From Tetrapyrgos nigripes (lineage: Eukaryota > Basidiomycota > Agaricomycetes > Agaricales > Campanellaceae), in NCBI GenBank assembly GCA_013368315.1, contig JAACJM010000230.1, forward strand, positions 54,101-118,100: a DNA stretch of 64,000 nt, in the 5' to 3' direction. How positions within the stretch are numbered: position 1 is the first letter of the stretch; the number at the start of each line of letters is the position of its first letter. The notes under the pieces are model-generated. The model was not told the DNA's origin. It worked only from the letters and a program-made list of their open reading frames with translations, and searched no databases. A program made the position numbers and the translations under genes. Positions 22,545 through 34,086 of the stretch are shown one piece after another.

Positions 22545-23327
22545 CTATTTTGTCCTGTTCATCTCCAAATCCACCTTCTCTCTACCACCGTTTTCCCAGT
22601 CATCCCAACATATACCCAAGAGCGCGGTATCTCTCCCTTTATGTCCCGGTTTTGGATCTCCTTTTCTATCCGGACACCCATTGCTCCCAGCTGCCTCCGA
22701 AGGCCGTAAAACCCTTGCCCATCTCAAAACACCTCCATCCTAAAACCCAATCTCTTCGCCAACCCAACACTAGGAGCATTCAAACTATTTGCTCGCCATT
22801 CTACTCTTCGTAGCCCCAGTCCACCATCTTCAGGAAGGTCCAGAGCATAATGCATAAGCAACCCAACCGCGTTTGACGTGACATGTGTACGCTGAAATTC
22901 TGGAAAAACGACGATATACCCAATTTCGGTCCAGAGATCCCATTCGACGGTGTTGATGTAGCTCATGATAGCAGCAATGGATGGGTCACCGTTTGCTTGG
23001 GGCTTTGTTTTGTCAAAGATGACCCACATGAGGAAGTTTGGGTTTCCACGAAATACGGGTCCCCAGAAACGTTCGATGAGATCTGCGCCGTCTTTGAAAG
23101 GGCCGTGAGGGAGATAGGTCCAGAGACGTTTCTCGGTGGAAGCTGCTGCTACTTTGTCTGCGTGTTCTGAAGGCTAAGAACTGTCAGAGATGAGTGTAAA
23201 GGAAGGAGTGTGTAGACGCAACTGTAAACGGCACGAGCTTCACTCTATCATTTTCCAAAAAGTCCGGGATAGGAAAGCAAAAGTTGTCCCTTTCTGATGC
23301 ATTGATAGTGGTATTAGAGGAAGTCAT
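22545..23327 (-). CDS. GNAT-family N-acetyltransferase with one-base frame break
   Basis: This is a predicted acyl-CoA-dependent acetyltransferase of the RimJ/RimL-like type common in fungi. Exon 1, from the ATG at 23327, gives MTSSNTTINASERDNF and ENDRVKLVPFT. After an intron follow PSEHADKVAAASTEKRLWTY, GPVFRGNPNFLMWVIFD, the IAAIMSYINTVEWDLWTEIG core, and the acetyl-CoA-binding region EIGYIVVFPEFQRTHVTSNA with VEWRANSLNAPSVGLAKRLG. The frame then breaks at 22732-22733: the expected GFRMEGVLRWARVL needs GAGGGT but the sequence has GAGGT, giving an early TGA. Downstream in the shifted frame come RWARVLRPSE and HKGRDTALLGICWDDWE, ending at TAG 22545-22547. The catalytic region precedes the break. 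The family substrate is unknown. It converges on the b561 gene. Confidence 0.8.
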
Positions 23328-24599
23328 TGCAGAGCGATGGTAGTGAGTAGTTAGATCAGATAAACCTCGACTTTTTGAAGGCTTTCGGTGACTCACACTT
23401 GAATCATTGCTTGGTCACGATCATTAGGGCTAGTCTGGCATGCGCTTGCAAGACGGGGTTCCGTACGGACGTCCTTGGGGTATCCATATTCTAGTGATTT
23501 CGTTTAGATTTCGTGAGTGGGATGATTGGCGCAGTTCCAACTTCCGGTCGTCCACCAACTCCTGCGGACGTAAGCTTGGGCGGTCGAGCTAGAGATTTGG
23601 GCTATTTTGCCAGGAGGTATCCTTTCAGTTTTTCTGGTTGATTGTTTCTAGCAAAAATGTCGTTACCTTGCTTGTCAAGGTCCTCCTACCTAACCCCCTT
23701 AATTGAGGCACTTTTCGACCTTTTTCGTCTACATGTACAAATAGATTGCGTAATCTCTTTTCCGTGGTCCGTCTCGAAGCGCTGCCGTTGGCAGCTAGAC
23801 CTGCGACAGCAGGGCTTGGTCAGGAGTAGCGTCAATAAAGAAGTAACGAAAAACGGTGCTAAACGGAGCATGGTAGTATGTAGATATAGCATGAAAAAAC
23901 CCCTCCAGAAGAAAGAATAAAAAGATATTACAATAGTCAAAATGAATTTTGTAGACGTACAGCCGCGGCGCTGACTTTCCCTCTTCTGCCTCATTGTCTG
24001 TTGACTTCAACCCCTTAGTAAAATTTGCTTCTTCTGTAGGGATGCACTGGCGCTGCTGCTTCCTTACAAATTTTCCGGCCTGAGGGGTTCTTGACTGACG
24101 AGGGCAACCAAGGTAGCGGGTGCTGCCGCATGTGCGCCCTTCCGCTTTCTTGTCAATGCGCCATGCTGTGCTGACTCAAGCAAGGTTAGAGCCTCGGAAC
24201 GAGGCCATTCTCCAGTCTTGAGCAGTTGAAGGTTAAATTCGCTTTGTCTTTCTTTACTGGCAAGAGGAAGAAGTTGTCTGCTGTAACATTCCTGCCTAAA
24301 ATAGAACACGTCGGAATCGCACACGACGAACCAGTTGGACTTGTCCCACTTTAAGAGGCAACATTACAGACTATGCCCGTACCCCGGTACTCAGGTGGAC
24401 TACGCCTGGGCGGTCAGTACGGGAACCGTAGCCGGATAACTCCTATCCGCTACATGTGCACAGCCACTAGACTCTTTTGCCTCCAACCAACCTTCAATTC
24501 ATCATCTGTGCAGACTTCAACCTAAGGTAAAAACTGACTCCTAAAGGGTTTGAAGGGTATGTCCATTTTAATCAGCATCTAAAAGTCTGCTTATGGATC
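23328..24599. other. Gene-free stretch
   Basis: This stretch lies upstream of the GNAT gene. A minus-strand frame at 24064-24354 (DKSNWFVVCDSDVFYFRQE onwards) has a coding-like look but no motif and no clear partners. A near-palindrome CCCGTAC/GTACGGG lies at 24375-24422. Nothing else was recognised. Confidence 0.35.
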
Positions 24600-24619
24600 C
24601 GCTACAGAGCAACTACAGA

Positions 24620-26465
24620 AAATCTCGACGAGCGCCACGGAAAATCCCGGCGTCTCCTTTGACCTTCATCTAGTAAAGGAGCTCCTGTTTCCCAACTACC
24701 TGGCTTGTTTTCATACACCAATTATCTTCGCTTGTGCTGAAAAGTGGGTGTTGTTTTCCGATGATTTATATGCATATGGACATCATAATCCAGTAAGCAA
24801 ACACACTTTTCTCCCATGTCTCAGCATAACCTATCGCGGTATCGGGTCCTCTAACCCAGGCAGCAAAAGTTTCTATTCACATCGATGCTTTCATTGCCAT
24901 TGTTTTGACTCAAACAAGTATTGCCAACAATGCTCAGGATGTTAAAATGCATACTACTGCGACGAAGAGTGCCAGATGCAGCATTGGAAGCTTCACAAAT
25001 ATATGCCGTTCAGTTGTAACGGTTCGGCTACGGTCCGCTCCGGCTCGGCTCTTGCAAAAAGCCGAAAAATCGACTCGACTCCGACTCGAGTCATTTAGAG
25101 CCGGTGCAAAATCGCTTATGGCCAGGAGGTTGGGAGAAGGTGTACGGTGTATGGCCTCAAGGATAAATTAAGCTCTGAAAAAGCATGGCCCAGTCATCGG
25201 ATAGCATATCTACCTTGTGAGCAAGTAGATATACCATTTCCAGGGAACTCGGGGTTAAATTGCCCATGGGAATATACCAAATATAGACAGAGCGAATATT
25301 CGCGACGGGTCTTTCAATTGCAAAAGTCCTTCCGACATGCGTCAAAGGCTTAGAAAGTCGTGGCTTATGATAGATTAGATCCCTCTCGTACTTCAGAGAC
25401 CATTATGCGCTTCTTTCACTCAATAATTTTCTGCTCATTAATGTCAACTCTAACCGACTCTGAGCTGGAGCCAAGCCGCGGCTCAAAAACCGGCTCGGCT
25501 CGTCGGCTAGCCGGAGTCGAGCCGGACCGCTTACAACACTAACTCTTTCATTCTTCAAGCTCTCGCGCGATGGTAGATCGCTCTGAGTGAAGCCGGACAA
25601 ACTCGAACCCCTGCCACAAAAATTCGTCACGCGAGTAGAGGTCTTCCTCCACGCTCATTTACCTGTGACCTTAAACTGGATCACCCAGTGGGTTATCTAC
25701 TTCCGGGGCGCTTCAAACATCGATTCAAGAACCCAATACATCCTCGTATCTTTGACAACCCGCAATGGTATCAACTCTAATATCCCGCCAAGTTCTTATT
25801 TTACTTTGGAAAACATCGAGTTTGCAGACCAATCCGACCTCATGCTAGATCTATTTCCCGGAGCAAAACAACTTTTCAACAGTTTCATGGCGGAAGACAA
25901 CAGACGACCACACCCTGGCTGTAATCGCCGTAAACGATCTTCAAGTGAAATGTTCCAGTATACCTACACGCGATTCAGAGAGCATCATGAACGAAGAGCG
26001 GTGTAAAGTCAAAAGGGAAAAGACCGAGAATTTAGATGCGCAAAATTTCTCATCAACCATGGACTCGTCGCGAAGATTACTGGTCAGGATCCAGGTGATG
26101 CCGTCAATTTTGATGACCTTGGGAAGAATGTTGTTCACGGCGGGATGCGGATGATGAGGTTGGACAAGTTGCGGAAGAAGCAGAAGCAGAATGGGAATGA
26201 GTGGGTTTGGGAGAAAGTGACGCCGGAGGATCTTCCAGGCATGATGAGTTGTACAGAGGCGTTTGCGAGGACGGTACTGCCGAATTATTCGATATCTGGA
26301 CAGATGGTGAGTGCGTAGCGGCATATACGTTGACTGGTGTTCTAATTGTCTTTTCAGGGTCAATTGCAAGAGGATTTTAGAAAGCAGTTTCCCGAGTTGG
26401 CTCACTTGCAATTGAAGGAATCCGATCTAACGCAGCTGCTGCAGAGTTTTCAGCATGCCTTATGA
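24620..26465 (+). pseudogene. MYND zinc-finger protein gene, broken
   Basis: Exon-like sequence before 24900 (VSFDLHLVKELLFPNYLACF, HTPIIFACAEKW) is followed by a MYND finger: CFDSNKYCQQCSGC, a TAA stop at about 24943-24945, then NAYYCDEECQMQHWKLHKYM and PFSC. The Cys/His spacing is complete apart from the stop. An inverted-repeat element then intervenes at 25011-25541. Downstream, plausible protein sequence resumes: KLEPLPQKFVTRVEVFLHAH, NIEFADQSDLMLDLFPG, then in another frame TTDDHTLAVIAVNDLQVKCS, then WVWEKVTPEDLPGMMSCTEA and, after an intron, QLQEDFRKQFPELAHLQLKE ending at TGA 26463-26465. A nonsense codon, an insertion and a frame change make it a likely pseudogene of a fungal MYND protein of unknown role. 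Confidence 0.65.
25011..25541. mobile_element. Inverted-repeat element inside the MYND gene (hAT-like, degenerate)
   Basis: The left end reads CAGTTGTAACGGTTCGGCT and the right end, reverse-complemented, TAGTGTTGTAAGCGGTCCGGCT. Both arms continue for about 90 bases of GGCTC/CGACTC-rich sequence in inverted orientation. No transposase frame lies inside, so it would be non-autonomous. I see no clean target-site duplication, which suggests age or imprecise edges. The short frame at 25147-25353 inside it has no known motif. Confidence 0.55.
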
Positions 26466-26657
26466 CCATAGGGAACCGACTCTAAATAGCACACTTGTAA
26501 AGTAGATAAATTATGTATCATCATCATGTAAATCGTTACACTGGTATAACCCCTATTCCTTCCGTGTATGTAGTAGTAACGCCTTCCAGAAGCATCCTAA
26601 ATACCCATAAGTACAAATGTGTCGTCAATGTGCAATCAATAGATTTATCCTGGTCGA

Positions 26658-28337
26658 TTACTCGTAAATGTTGAGCCATGCAAAGTCGAAATAGGCGTCG
26701 GTGAAGGCTCCTGGGTTGTTGTTCACGTAGTCTTTTGGCGAGTCAGAATCCGAATGGTCATGTAATCGGGCAGATAATCCTACTCACCATTGCACGTACT
26801 TGGGCACCCAGAGCTTCCATACACACTGCCGGCCCAGTCTCCACCTGTAAACGAAAGCATGATTGATGCGTCACGGTTTCCGGGGCTGAGTCTCCGAGTT
26901 AAGGATCACTTACAGAAGGTCACTGCAAAAAAAAAAAAATCGCATTCGTCAGCATCTACGGGTTACATATAACCAAAAAGAAAAGAAAGAAAAGACTGAC
27001 AATTGATAATAATATTATGCGGACCAAATTTAGACGCAATATCACAGTTGTCACTCGGGAAGTAAGCTGAAGGGGTGCCCCAGTTGGACGTATTGATAGT
27101 GCCTGCACCAGAACTGACTTCCGACGGTACACCACCGTTGCGAGGCCAGAACCAGACTTTGATTCCAGAGTTTCTTCTTTCCAGTGCATACCTATATATA
27201 GTGTTGATCATAAGGCACAGGATATAGAGGAGACTAGGAGCAGTAAAATAGTACGCACCATCCACCGCCGTTACTATTGAAGCTAGGGCCATAGCTCTGG
27301 GAGGAAGGGAGTTTCACTCCACATCCTGCGTTGTTGGTCGTAGCGACGTTACAATCGTTTAAGACCGCGTTACTGGCATTATGGATAAAGAAAGAACTCA
27401 GCATGAGCTGATATACACTTGCGGGGACAGACAGCTTGACTCACCCAGTTTGTGAGCGAGACGAAGGCATTGTACAGCCTGCCGGTGTAATATGGAGTAA
27501 GAGGGGCACCGAAGGAACCAGAGATGTAAAAAAAATTTCGTACCCGCATTAGTATGCAAAGTGACTTGATTTGGACTTTGATCGTTGACGCCTTCTAAGA
27601 TGTCAATTTCGCCCTTGACCACGAGATAAAGATAGGAGTGAGCGAGCGGGAATGGAAATATGAAAATGCAGTATCCACCTGGTTAGGCCAATTCCCGCCG
27701 ACCGTCCATACTAACAATGATGAGAGAAAGAAAGGGTCAGTGTCATGCAAACTTGCAACTCAAGGGATTCTCACCTGCAGGCCAAGTCCTTTATGACGAA
27801 TTGCGCGTTTTGTCAAGACTATATCATCCACAAATTTGCGTAAATGACGTACCCACAGCCTTGAGGCATATGCCTAATGTTGAAACTACGGCGGTAGCGA
27901 AGCAAAGTCCGTGTTAGTCAGGCTAATCGATGCTATATGGCGTCTCGAGACTCACATCATAACTGCGGTCGTATACTGGTTGTTGGACTGTATCCTTACA
28001 GAGTCTCTCCCCGGACCGCTGGAACTGAGCTGCTTCTTGAAATCAGAACGGAGGACAAAATGATTACTGGATGCATAGGTGAGGTTCGCGGATTTGGCGG
28101 CAGAGGCGGAGACGTAGTTACTAAAACGGAAAGGAGAGGTGAATTGGATGAAGGGTGCAGAAGTTGTTTGAACACTCACACTCGTCCATGAGTCGGATCA
28201 GATATAGCCTGGAACGAAAATGCGTCGTAGAAATCCGAACCGGAGATGCTTTCAGTTTGTGTATATGAAGCCCCAAGCACTCCACTGAAGGTCATAGCCA
28301 AACACAGGAAAGAAGCCAACCACATCTGACCAGTCAT
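26658..28337 (-). CDS. Secreted GH16 glycoside hydrolase (beta-glucanase-like)
   Basis: This is a predicted extracellular beta-1,3(4)-glucan hydrolase or transglycosylase. The start at 28337 gives a signal peptide (MTGQMWLASFLCLAMTFSGV, then LGASYTQ). The catalytic motif GEIDILEG contains the two glutamates of the GH16 ExDxxE site and is followed by VNDQSPNQVTLHTNAGC. Further family features are FNIRHMPQGCGTWPAVWTVG upstream, VWFWPRNGGVPSEV and NCDIASKFGPHNIIIN downstream, and a cysteine-rich end FCGDWAGSVYGSSGCPSTC. It ends at TAA 26658-26660. About nine exons splice cleanly, one of them only 14 bases (GACTTGGCCTGCAG, about 27777-27790). The mature length of about 300 residues is usual for fungal GH16. 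The frame is intact. It converges on the broken MYND gene. Confidence 0.92.
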
Positions 28338-30667
28338 AATCGTAATTGTCGGACGCGGGCGAGAATAAGGATAAAAAGACTTTGAGGTAGAAGTAGCTCG
28401 AGGCTAGGACGGAGGGACCAGAGAAGATTCCTACTGCTTTCCTCGAGATGTCCCGAGTCTTTATAGCGCACTCATCACTCTACCCCCTCAATTCGGCAGA
28501 ATGACCATTTAGGGCATGCGTTGTCGTAAGAGTATACTTTCTCGACATGTCTGCCATATGCATAGAAAGCAACCCGGTTTCCTGCTAGAAGCAGATCAGC
28601 CTCATGGACCAGTGTTTGCAATTGTGCATTTAGCAGCGAAGGAAACTAAGGGTCTCGTAGTGGATAACGTGATAAGGCCCACTGGGAGGTCCGAAGAGTT
28701 TTGAATGAGGATTTGCCAGCTAAGAGGATGGAGTTGATGAAAGTAGCTTGAGGTCGCAAAAAGGCCTTTGAGTGAACGGATTAGGAAGGTACTACGACTG
28801 GCCTTACTCCCGAGTTGTATAGAGATGGAGATTAGCAAGACGACAAAGTAATGTCCTTGGCCGAGTTAAGAGCCATTAGGTATAGTGCGGTCCGCCACTT
28901 TCGGCAAGTACAACTGAATAGCCACGGCCCCTGCTTGCAATTGCTGTGTCGATCGAAAGACCCGAAATTACTTACGAGGTATCCGAAAGGAAAGACTTCA
29001 AAAAGACGCTATTACCTAGTAGAGAACCAGAGCGACAGCAGAGTGAAGATCTTCACTAGTTGAGTCTGATCCTAAGTCTAGCAGCCATGGCTGAGCAGAG
29101 TCCATGCCAGTATCCGCAGAATCAATCCGTAGAATCAGGACGCACGGCGACCACGACGGATCTAGGAGAACAGACATAAGGATATTAGAATAGGAACCCT
29201 CAAGACTGACACGGATCTTACGGTACTCGAGCTCCTATGTACGCAGGTGACGGGTCCCCAAATACAGCAGCCACCATTATAATCCATGCATTCCACAAGG
29301 TTGCGACCTCATGGTCAATAATCGATGACGGAATAACGGATCTGCGTAAGTCTCGGAACTCCTTGTTTGGGAGGAATATGGAAGGAAGAGGGAAACGTCG
29401 AGAGTTGACTTGAGGAGAACAAACCAAGTAATTATGATCATTAGCACTGTTAGAGCTAACAGCTGATTTGATGTGGAGTAAAGCTACGACTTGTACATGC
29501 GGTCGTACGCCTCTGTTCGCCGGGGCTCTTGACGTAGTTGCCAACCTTGCGAGAGAACGATCCGAGCAAACCCAACAAAGTAGAATGAAGTGATTATTAC
29601 GATCCGACTTGGCAGAGCAAGGCACCGTAACAAGGTACAAAACAGCATGAAGCATAAAGTTGTATGATAGCATAGGTCCACGGTTGCTCATGAGCTTGTC
29701 ATTGATTCGTCAAATTGAAGCACTCTTGAAGCGGTTGCTATGTAGGAGCCACGTCTCGGTTTCTCGACGGAAAAAGAGAGAGCTATACGTAGAAAGACAG
29801 GTCAGACTTCGTCAGGCCATTAGGTTTTAGAGTGACCAGACTCACTGACAGCAAAAACACTGAACACTCCTTGGAGTGAGGCGTTCGAGCGAGCCTACAT
29901 GGTTCCTTTAACTCGATTCTGACCCATATGAAGGCTAAAGCTGTCGATGAGTCTGAAAATAATCATAATATACGCACCGCACATGCATCATAGTGCTCCA
30001 TGGATGCTTTACTCGTATGTTATGGTCCTTTATGGTCCTAGGCCAGTATGTCAGACAACCCGAGCTGCATTCGATACTGTTGAAGAGCTTGACATGGGAT
30101 ATAGATGCATATGGTGGTATGGGTGGTGGTGGTTTGAAGAACAGGGGCGTGCTCCACGCAACCGGCGACCAAGCCGTGCCGTTGCTTTATTACACTCATC
30201 TCTCAAAAGTAGCCAAGACCGCTTTCATTTTGGAAACCATCTTTCCTGAGATTGTCTGGCTGTACGAGGCCCATACACATCATACTGGCACTGGCTAGAA
30301 GGTTGTCAATCTCATTGATAAGGTACGCCGACCTGCTCAACTAGTTTTCTTCGTGAAATGACCGTCTCTCTTTAGGTCTACATAGCTACACCTAGTTATC
30401 CAGGCTTCCACAAAGGCTTTTATTGTCCTCTTGCGATGACCATGATCTTCTGACCTCAAGTCTTCCTTCCCATGGTTCGCATATGTGCCTATTCTAGTTA
30501 TCGGACTCCCGCTCCAAGGATAGTCTCATAACTACCACGCAGTCATGGGGAAGAATTATTTCACTCGCCCATTCTTCCTTACCCGTCGCTACTATCAAGA
30601 GCAGCGACTCGCAAGACATCGGAAACCAGAGTGTCTCGAGACGAAGTAAAGCTCTTGAACCCAAACG
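28338..30667. other. Long stretch without a supported gene
   Basis: Two frames deserve mention. One is at 29218-29691 on the minus strand, with hydrophobic patches (MLHAVLYLVTVPC) that suggest a decayed membrane protein. The other is at 29993-30298 on the plus strand, with LLYYTHLSKVAKTAFILETI, faintly elongase-like. Neither can be joined to a complete protein. The right end must hold the promoter of the deacetylase gene. Confidence 0.35.
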
Positions 30668-31967
30668 ATGCCAAAACGCGTTCTCGTCGGATACGGTGTC
30701 GATGTCGATGCTGTCAGTGGATGGTTAGTGCCTCTTAGAGTCAAAACACTTCCTCGAATGGTCTACTCCATCCACTTCCCTTTTGCTTTTCATTGGCTTT
30801 ACTCTCCCAAATCACAGGCATCTTACTGACCATAATTCGTCTCTATAGGCTAAATACCAAAACCGGTGCTCCACCCAACCTCACTGACGTTTCCCGAGGC
30901 ATCTTTGGAGCAACAGTCGGAATTGACAGGGTATTGAAGTTGTTTGACAAGTACGGGATTAAAGCAACGTTTTTCGTCCCTGCGCATACGGTGGAGAGTT
31001 TTCCAGAAGGTGTTGGGAAAATTAGGGATAAGGGACATGAGATGCATGTGTCATTGACTCTTAGTTGTCCACCATCACTAACCCTCTTTCTTTTCTCCTT
31101 TTTCTCCTTCTTTCTTTCTTTGACCAGAGGCCTCCACGGCTACACCCACGAACACGTCTCCACCCTCACCCTCACTCAAGAAAAAGACGTTCTCGCCAAA
31201 TCCATCGAAGTCATCACAAAGTTTACAGGAGGAAAAAAACCCAAAGGATGGACTGGACCGCATTGGGAGACCTCCACCCATACAATTAAGCTTTTGGAGG
31301 AATTTGGGCTGGAATACGATCATTCGTATATGCATCATGATTCGCAGCTTTATTATCTTCCTTATCCGCCGGAGAGGTTGATTCCTACGACGTCTGGGTA
31401 TCCAAACGGGCTCGGGCCCTCTGCTGACTCGAACATCGTCGATGAAGTCCCCGCATCAACCTGGATGAAACCCATGTCTACCCTCAAACCCTCTTCTATC
31501 GTCGAAGTTCCAGCGAATTGGCATTTAGATGATTGGCCTCCTTTACAAGCTAATTTTAAGGGAGCAGGATCGGTATCGGGGTTTGTGGATCCACATGTGG
31601 TAGAGAGGATGTGGAAGGAACAGTTTGATTTCTATTATAGAGAAGCGGGGGAAGAGAGGACGGGAGTTTTGTTTTTGTGATTAGTATTCATCCGCAGGTG
31701 AGTCTATTGCCTGGACCTGTTCTCCATCCCTTATTTCGTCTTGAAAACTATGTATACACCTGGCTGACGACGTGACTCTGCCTTTCTTTTCTCTTTATTA
31801 CACTGCAGGTCAGCGGAAAGGCACAAGTGATATTGATGCATGAGAGATTGATTGAGTATATTAACTCGCATGAGGGTGTAGAGTGGTGTACGTGCGAGCA
31901 GATGGTTAAAGAATTTAAGGAAGGTAGGATGAGCGGGGTGAAGGTTAAGGGTGGGGTTGATATTTGA
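30668..31967 (+). CDS. Polysaccharide deacetylase (NodB homology) family protein
   Basis: This is a predicted metal-dependent carbohydrate or amide deacetylase of the NodB superfamily, in the branch near allantoinase-like/PuuE proteins. Exon 1 (30668-30724) gives MPKRVLVGYGVDVDAVSGW with the DVD metal motif. Exon 2 contains GATVGIDRVLKLFDKYGIKA and TFFVPAHTVE. The second motif EIGLHGYTHEH (HGxxHEH) is restored only by a GC-AG intron between 31043 and 31128. Next come GWTGPHWETSTHTIKLLEEF and YDHSYMHHDSQLYYLPY. A frame break lies at 31667-31670: GERTGV must join FVFVISIHPQ, which needs one more T in a TTTT run. The last exon reads VSGKAQVILMHERLIEYINS and ends at TGA 31965-31967. There is no signal peptide, so it is probably cytosolic. 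It converges with the dehydroquinase gene, with about 200 bases between their stops. Confidence 0.88.
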
Positions 31968-32167
31968 GAGAGAGTGCGAATGGCGAAACGTTACGATTGA
32001 AGTCTGGTCTTGGGTCTGTTCCTTGTGTCTGTGGTGACTGTGACTGGTATGTATGTATGGTTTGAAGGAGTCTTGGTTCTGTTTTACATAGTTTATTGTA
32101 CAGTAGTGTGCAATGATAGTACAGTCATTGATGTCTTCAAGTTCTTCAATCCGTCCACCCTTCACTT

Positions 32168-32804
32168 CTAGGCAAATTTGGGACTTGTCGCCACGAAATC
32201 CAACGCGTATTCTGCCAAAAACGAGTATGAGCAAACGCGACCCTAATATAGTACACCTAGTACGGACGTACCATATCCCTTGACACCCAATCCAACGATC
32301 GTGGCTACCGCTTTGTCGGAAAAGTACGAATGATGTCTGAACGGTTCTCGTGCATGCACATTGCTTATATGCACCTCGATGAAAGGAATCTCAACCCCGA
32401 GGAGTGCATCACGTATAGCAACGGATGTGTGGGTGTATGCGCCTGAAAACCGACATGAATTCCAGTTAGCTTTTAAAAATACTTGTCCAGCTAACTCCAC
32501 CGAGAGGACCAGTAAAGAAAGAAAAGAACGAAAGAAAGAGAAGAAGAAAGGGAAACACACCAGGATTAATTACAATCCCCTTCACCCCATCCTTCTTCGC
32601 CTGATGAATCCTATCAATAATCCCTCCTTCGTGATTACTCTGGTAATCCTCCACTGTAACACCGAGTTTTTCTCCATTTAATTTCGCGGTTTTGACTACG
32701 TCTCCGAGGGTCTCGGCGCCGTAGATGGAAGGTTCGCGAGTACCGAGGAGGTTGAGGTTTGGGCCGTTGATGAGGAGGACGCGACGGGGTGCGGGTTGGG
32801 ACAT
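32168..32804 (-). CDS. 3-dehydroquinate dehydratase, type II
   Basis: The enzyme interconverts 3-dehydroquinate and 3-dehydroshikimate. The start at 32804 gives [20 protein letters not shown], then GTREPSIYG with the catalytic tyrosine. The motifs [32 protein letters not shown] and [17 protein letters not shown] with the catalytic histidine are all present. Three exons join at introns near 32566-32446 and 32265-32205; the end is [14 protein letters not shown] with TAG at 32168-32170. The length of about 150 residues is normal. In fungi, aromatic synthesis uses the type I domain of the AROM protein, while the separate type II enzyme (QutE/qa-2 class) serves quinate breakdown; that role is inferred here. 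No other quinate gene lies nearby. The frame is intact. Confidence 0.95.
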
Positions 32805-33311
32805 GGTGTCAATGTTGTTAAGTTAGGGTTCCGGGAGACGGTTGGAGTGTTACTAGCCATGCTTTTGAGCATTTGCGGGGAGGGCAACGACGGAAAAGAC
32901 TTTCTCCGCTAGTGACGAAAGCATCGTGGACCAATGTACAGCAGTCCTCGGACGTCTTCCCAATTAGTCTGGCAGCTCCTTGTCTTCCACAACGACGAAC
33001 ACGGCGACCAGCTCCAGAAGAATTGTTGGACCGATGCACTGTGGGCTCTGACCTGTGTATATCTTGGCCTCTTCAAAATTTCAAGCACACAACTAATCTT
33101 CTCGGACAAAACACCAAGACAACCAGCCCGAATTTGAACCTGTACTGTCCAGTCACCGTCCATGAAGAGCTGGGACATGAGCGGGAATGGCTGGTTCAGT
33201 TATGGCATCGACACTGCAATTGCCTGACCTTTTTTCTGATGGTCCAGTGCAGACGGTGCTACCCATCGTTGGTTCACTGTGAGTCACTTTCAATGGAAAA
33301 CAGGTTAATAC
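32805..33311. other. Interval with possible distal exons of the next minus-strand gene
   Basis: Minus-strand frames here (for example MSQLFMDGDWTVQVQIRAGC at 33178 downwards) show no known motif. They may be 3-prime exons or UTR of the unknown gene starting at 33852, or chance. Confidence 0.3.
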
Positions 33312-33852
33312 CTACCTTCTGCTTTGCTTCAAAGAGAAGAAACTCGCATAAAGTCGCCAAGAGATACGGCCTCCGTCGGTGCTGCGAGTAAGTATTTCAT
33401 TCGTCTCGTACTCCGACGGGCTTTCTATCTCCATCTTCCTACATAGTATGCTTACTGAGCGCAGTCTTTCCAGGTAGTCTGGATTCTGGAATGCTTGCTC
33501 AGCGTAAAAATGCTCCAATGTTATCTCTCCCTCTTGTACCATCTTCTGGTGATCGCACGCAATAGCATTTTTAGAGACTTAGGGCCACCATCATGATCAC
33601 ACGCACACCGCAATAATAGCACTTCAAATTACTCAATCGTCTCCGTTCTAGGGTTCTATAATCTATTTCACTAATATAGTCAGTGGTTATCATCATGTCT
33701 CACCTGTACTAACGCCATCCGCATCGCAAATGAGGTGCTCGTCTCTTGAACCTTCCCAAACAGCTTAAGAAGCTCTTACAATGATGCTGATAGACGAGTG
33801 ACTTCTTACTCACATGCTCCACGGCCCCGTTACCCTTTAAAACGCTCCGCAT
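33312..33852 (-). CDS. Unknown protein, at least three exons
   Basis: From the ATG at 33852 the exons read MRSVLKGNGAVEH, then after an intron LLKLFGKVQETSTSFAMRMA (LVQ), then KMVQEGEITLEHFYAEQAFQ and NPDYLERLRS. Donors (GTGAGT, GTGAGA) and acceptors (TAAG, CCAG) are plausible and the composition is coding-like. The frame ends near 33312 after SLKQSRR, perhaps at another donor. I recognise no family. It diverges from the oxygenase gene at 34087 and could share its promoter of about 235 bases. The 3-prime end is uncertain. Confidence 0.4.
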
Positions 33853-34086
33853 TGTCTGAGAAGGATGAATTCATTCCCCTCCACCTCGCTTGAATATCTG
33901 GAACTTCAGAGTCCGGAGATTGAACGAGTGTGTTGTACGCATCAGTACCATAACCACCACCGCAACCACAACCACTATCACAGTCACAGCGAGAACGCCT
34001 ACGCAGGTCGCGTTCGCCTTGAAGCTCAGAAGACAAAGACAACGAAGACTACATCAAGAGAAAAGGAAGACGACGACGACAACAAC

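Noticed and set aside
24364..24430. Hairpin-like GC-rich stretch with CCCGTAC/GTACGGG
   Set aside because: It does not fold as a tRNA and has no terminator or RNA-gene context.
29993..30298. Fatty-acid elongase-like match LLYYTHLSKVAKTAF
   Set aside because: No HxxHH box or neighbouring helices could be found in any frame.
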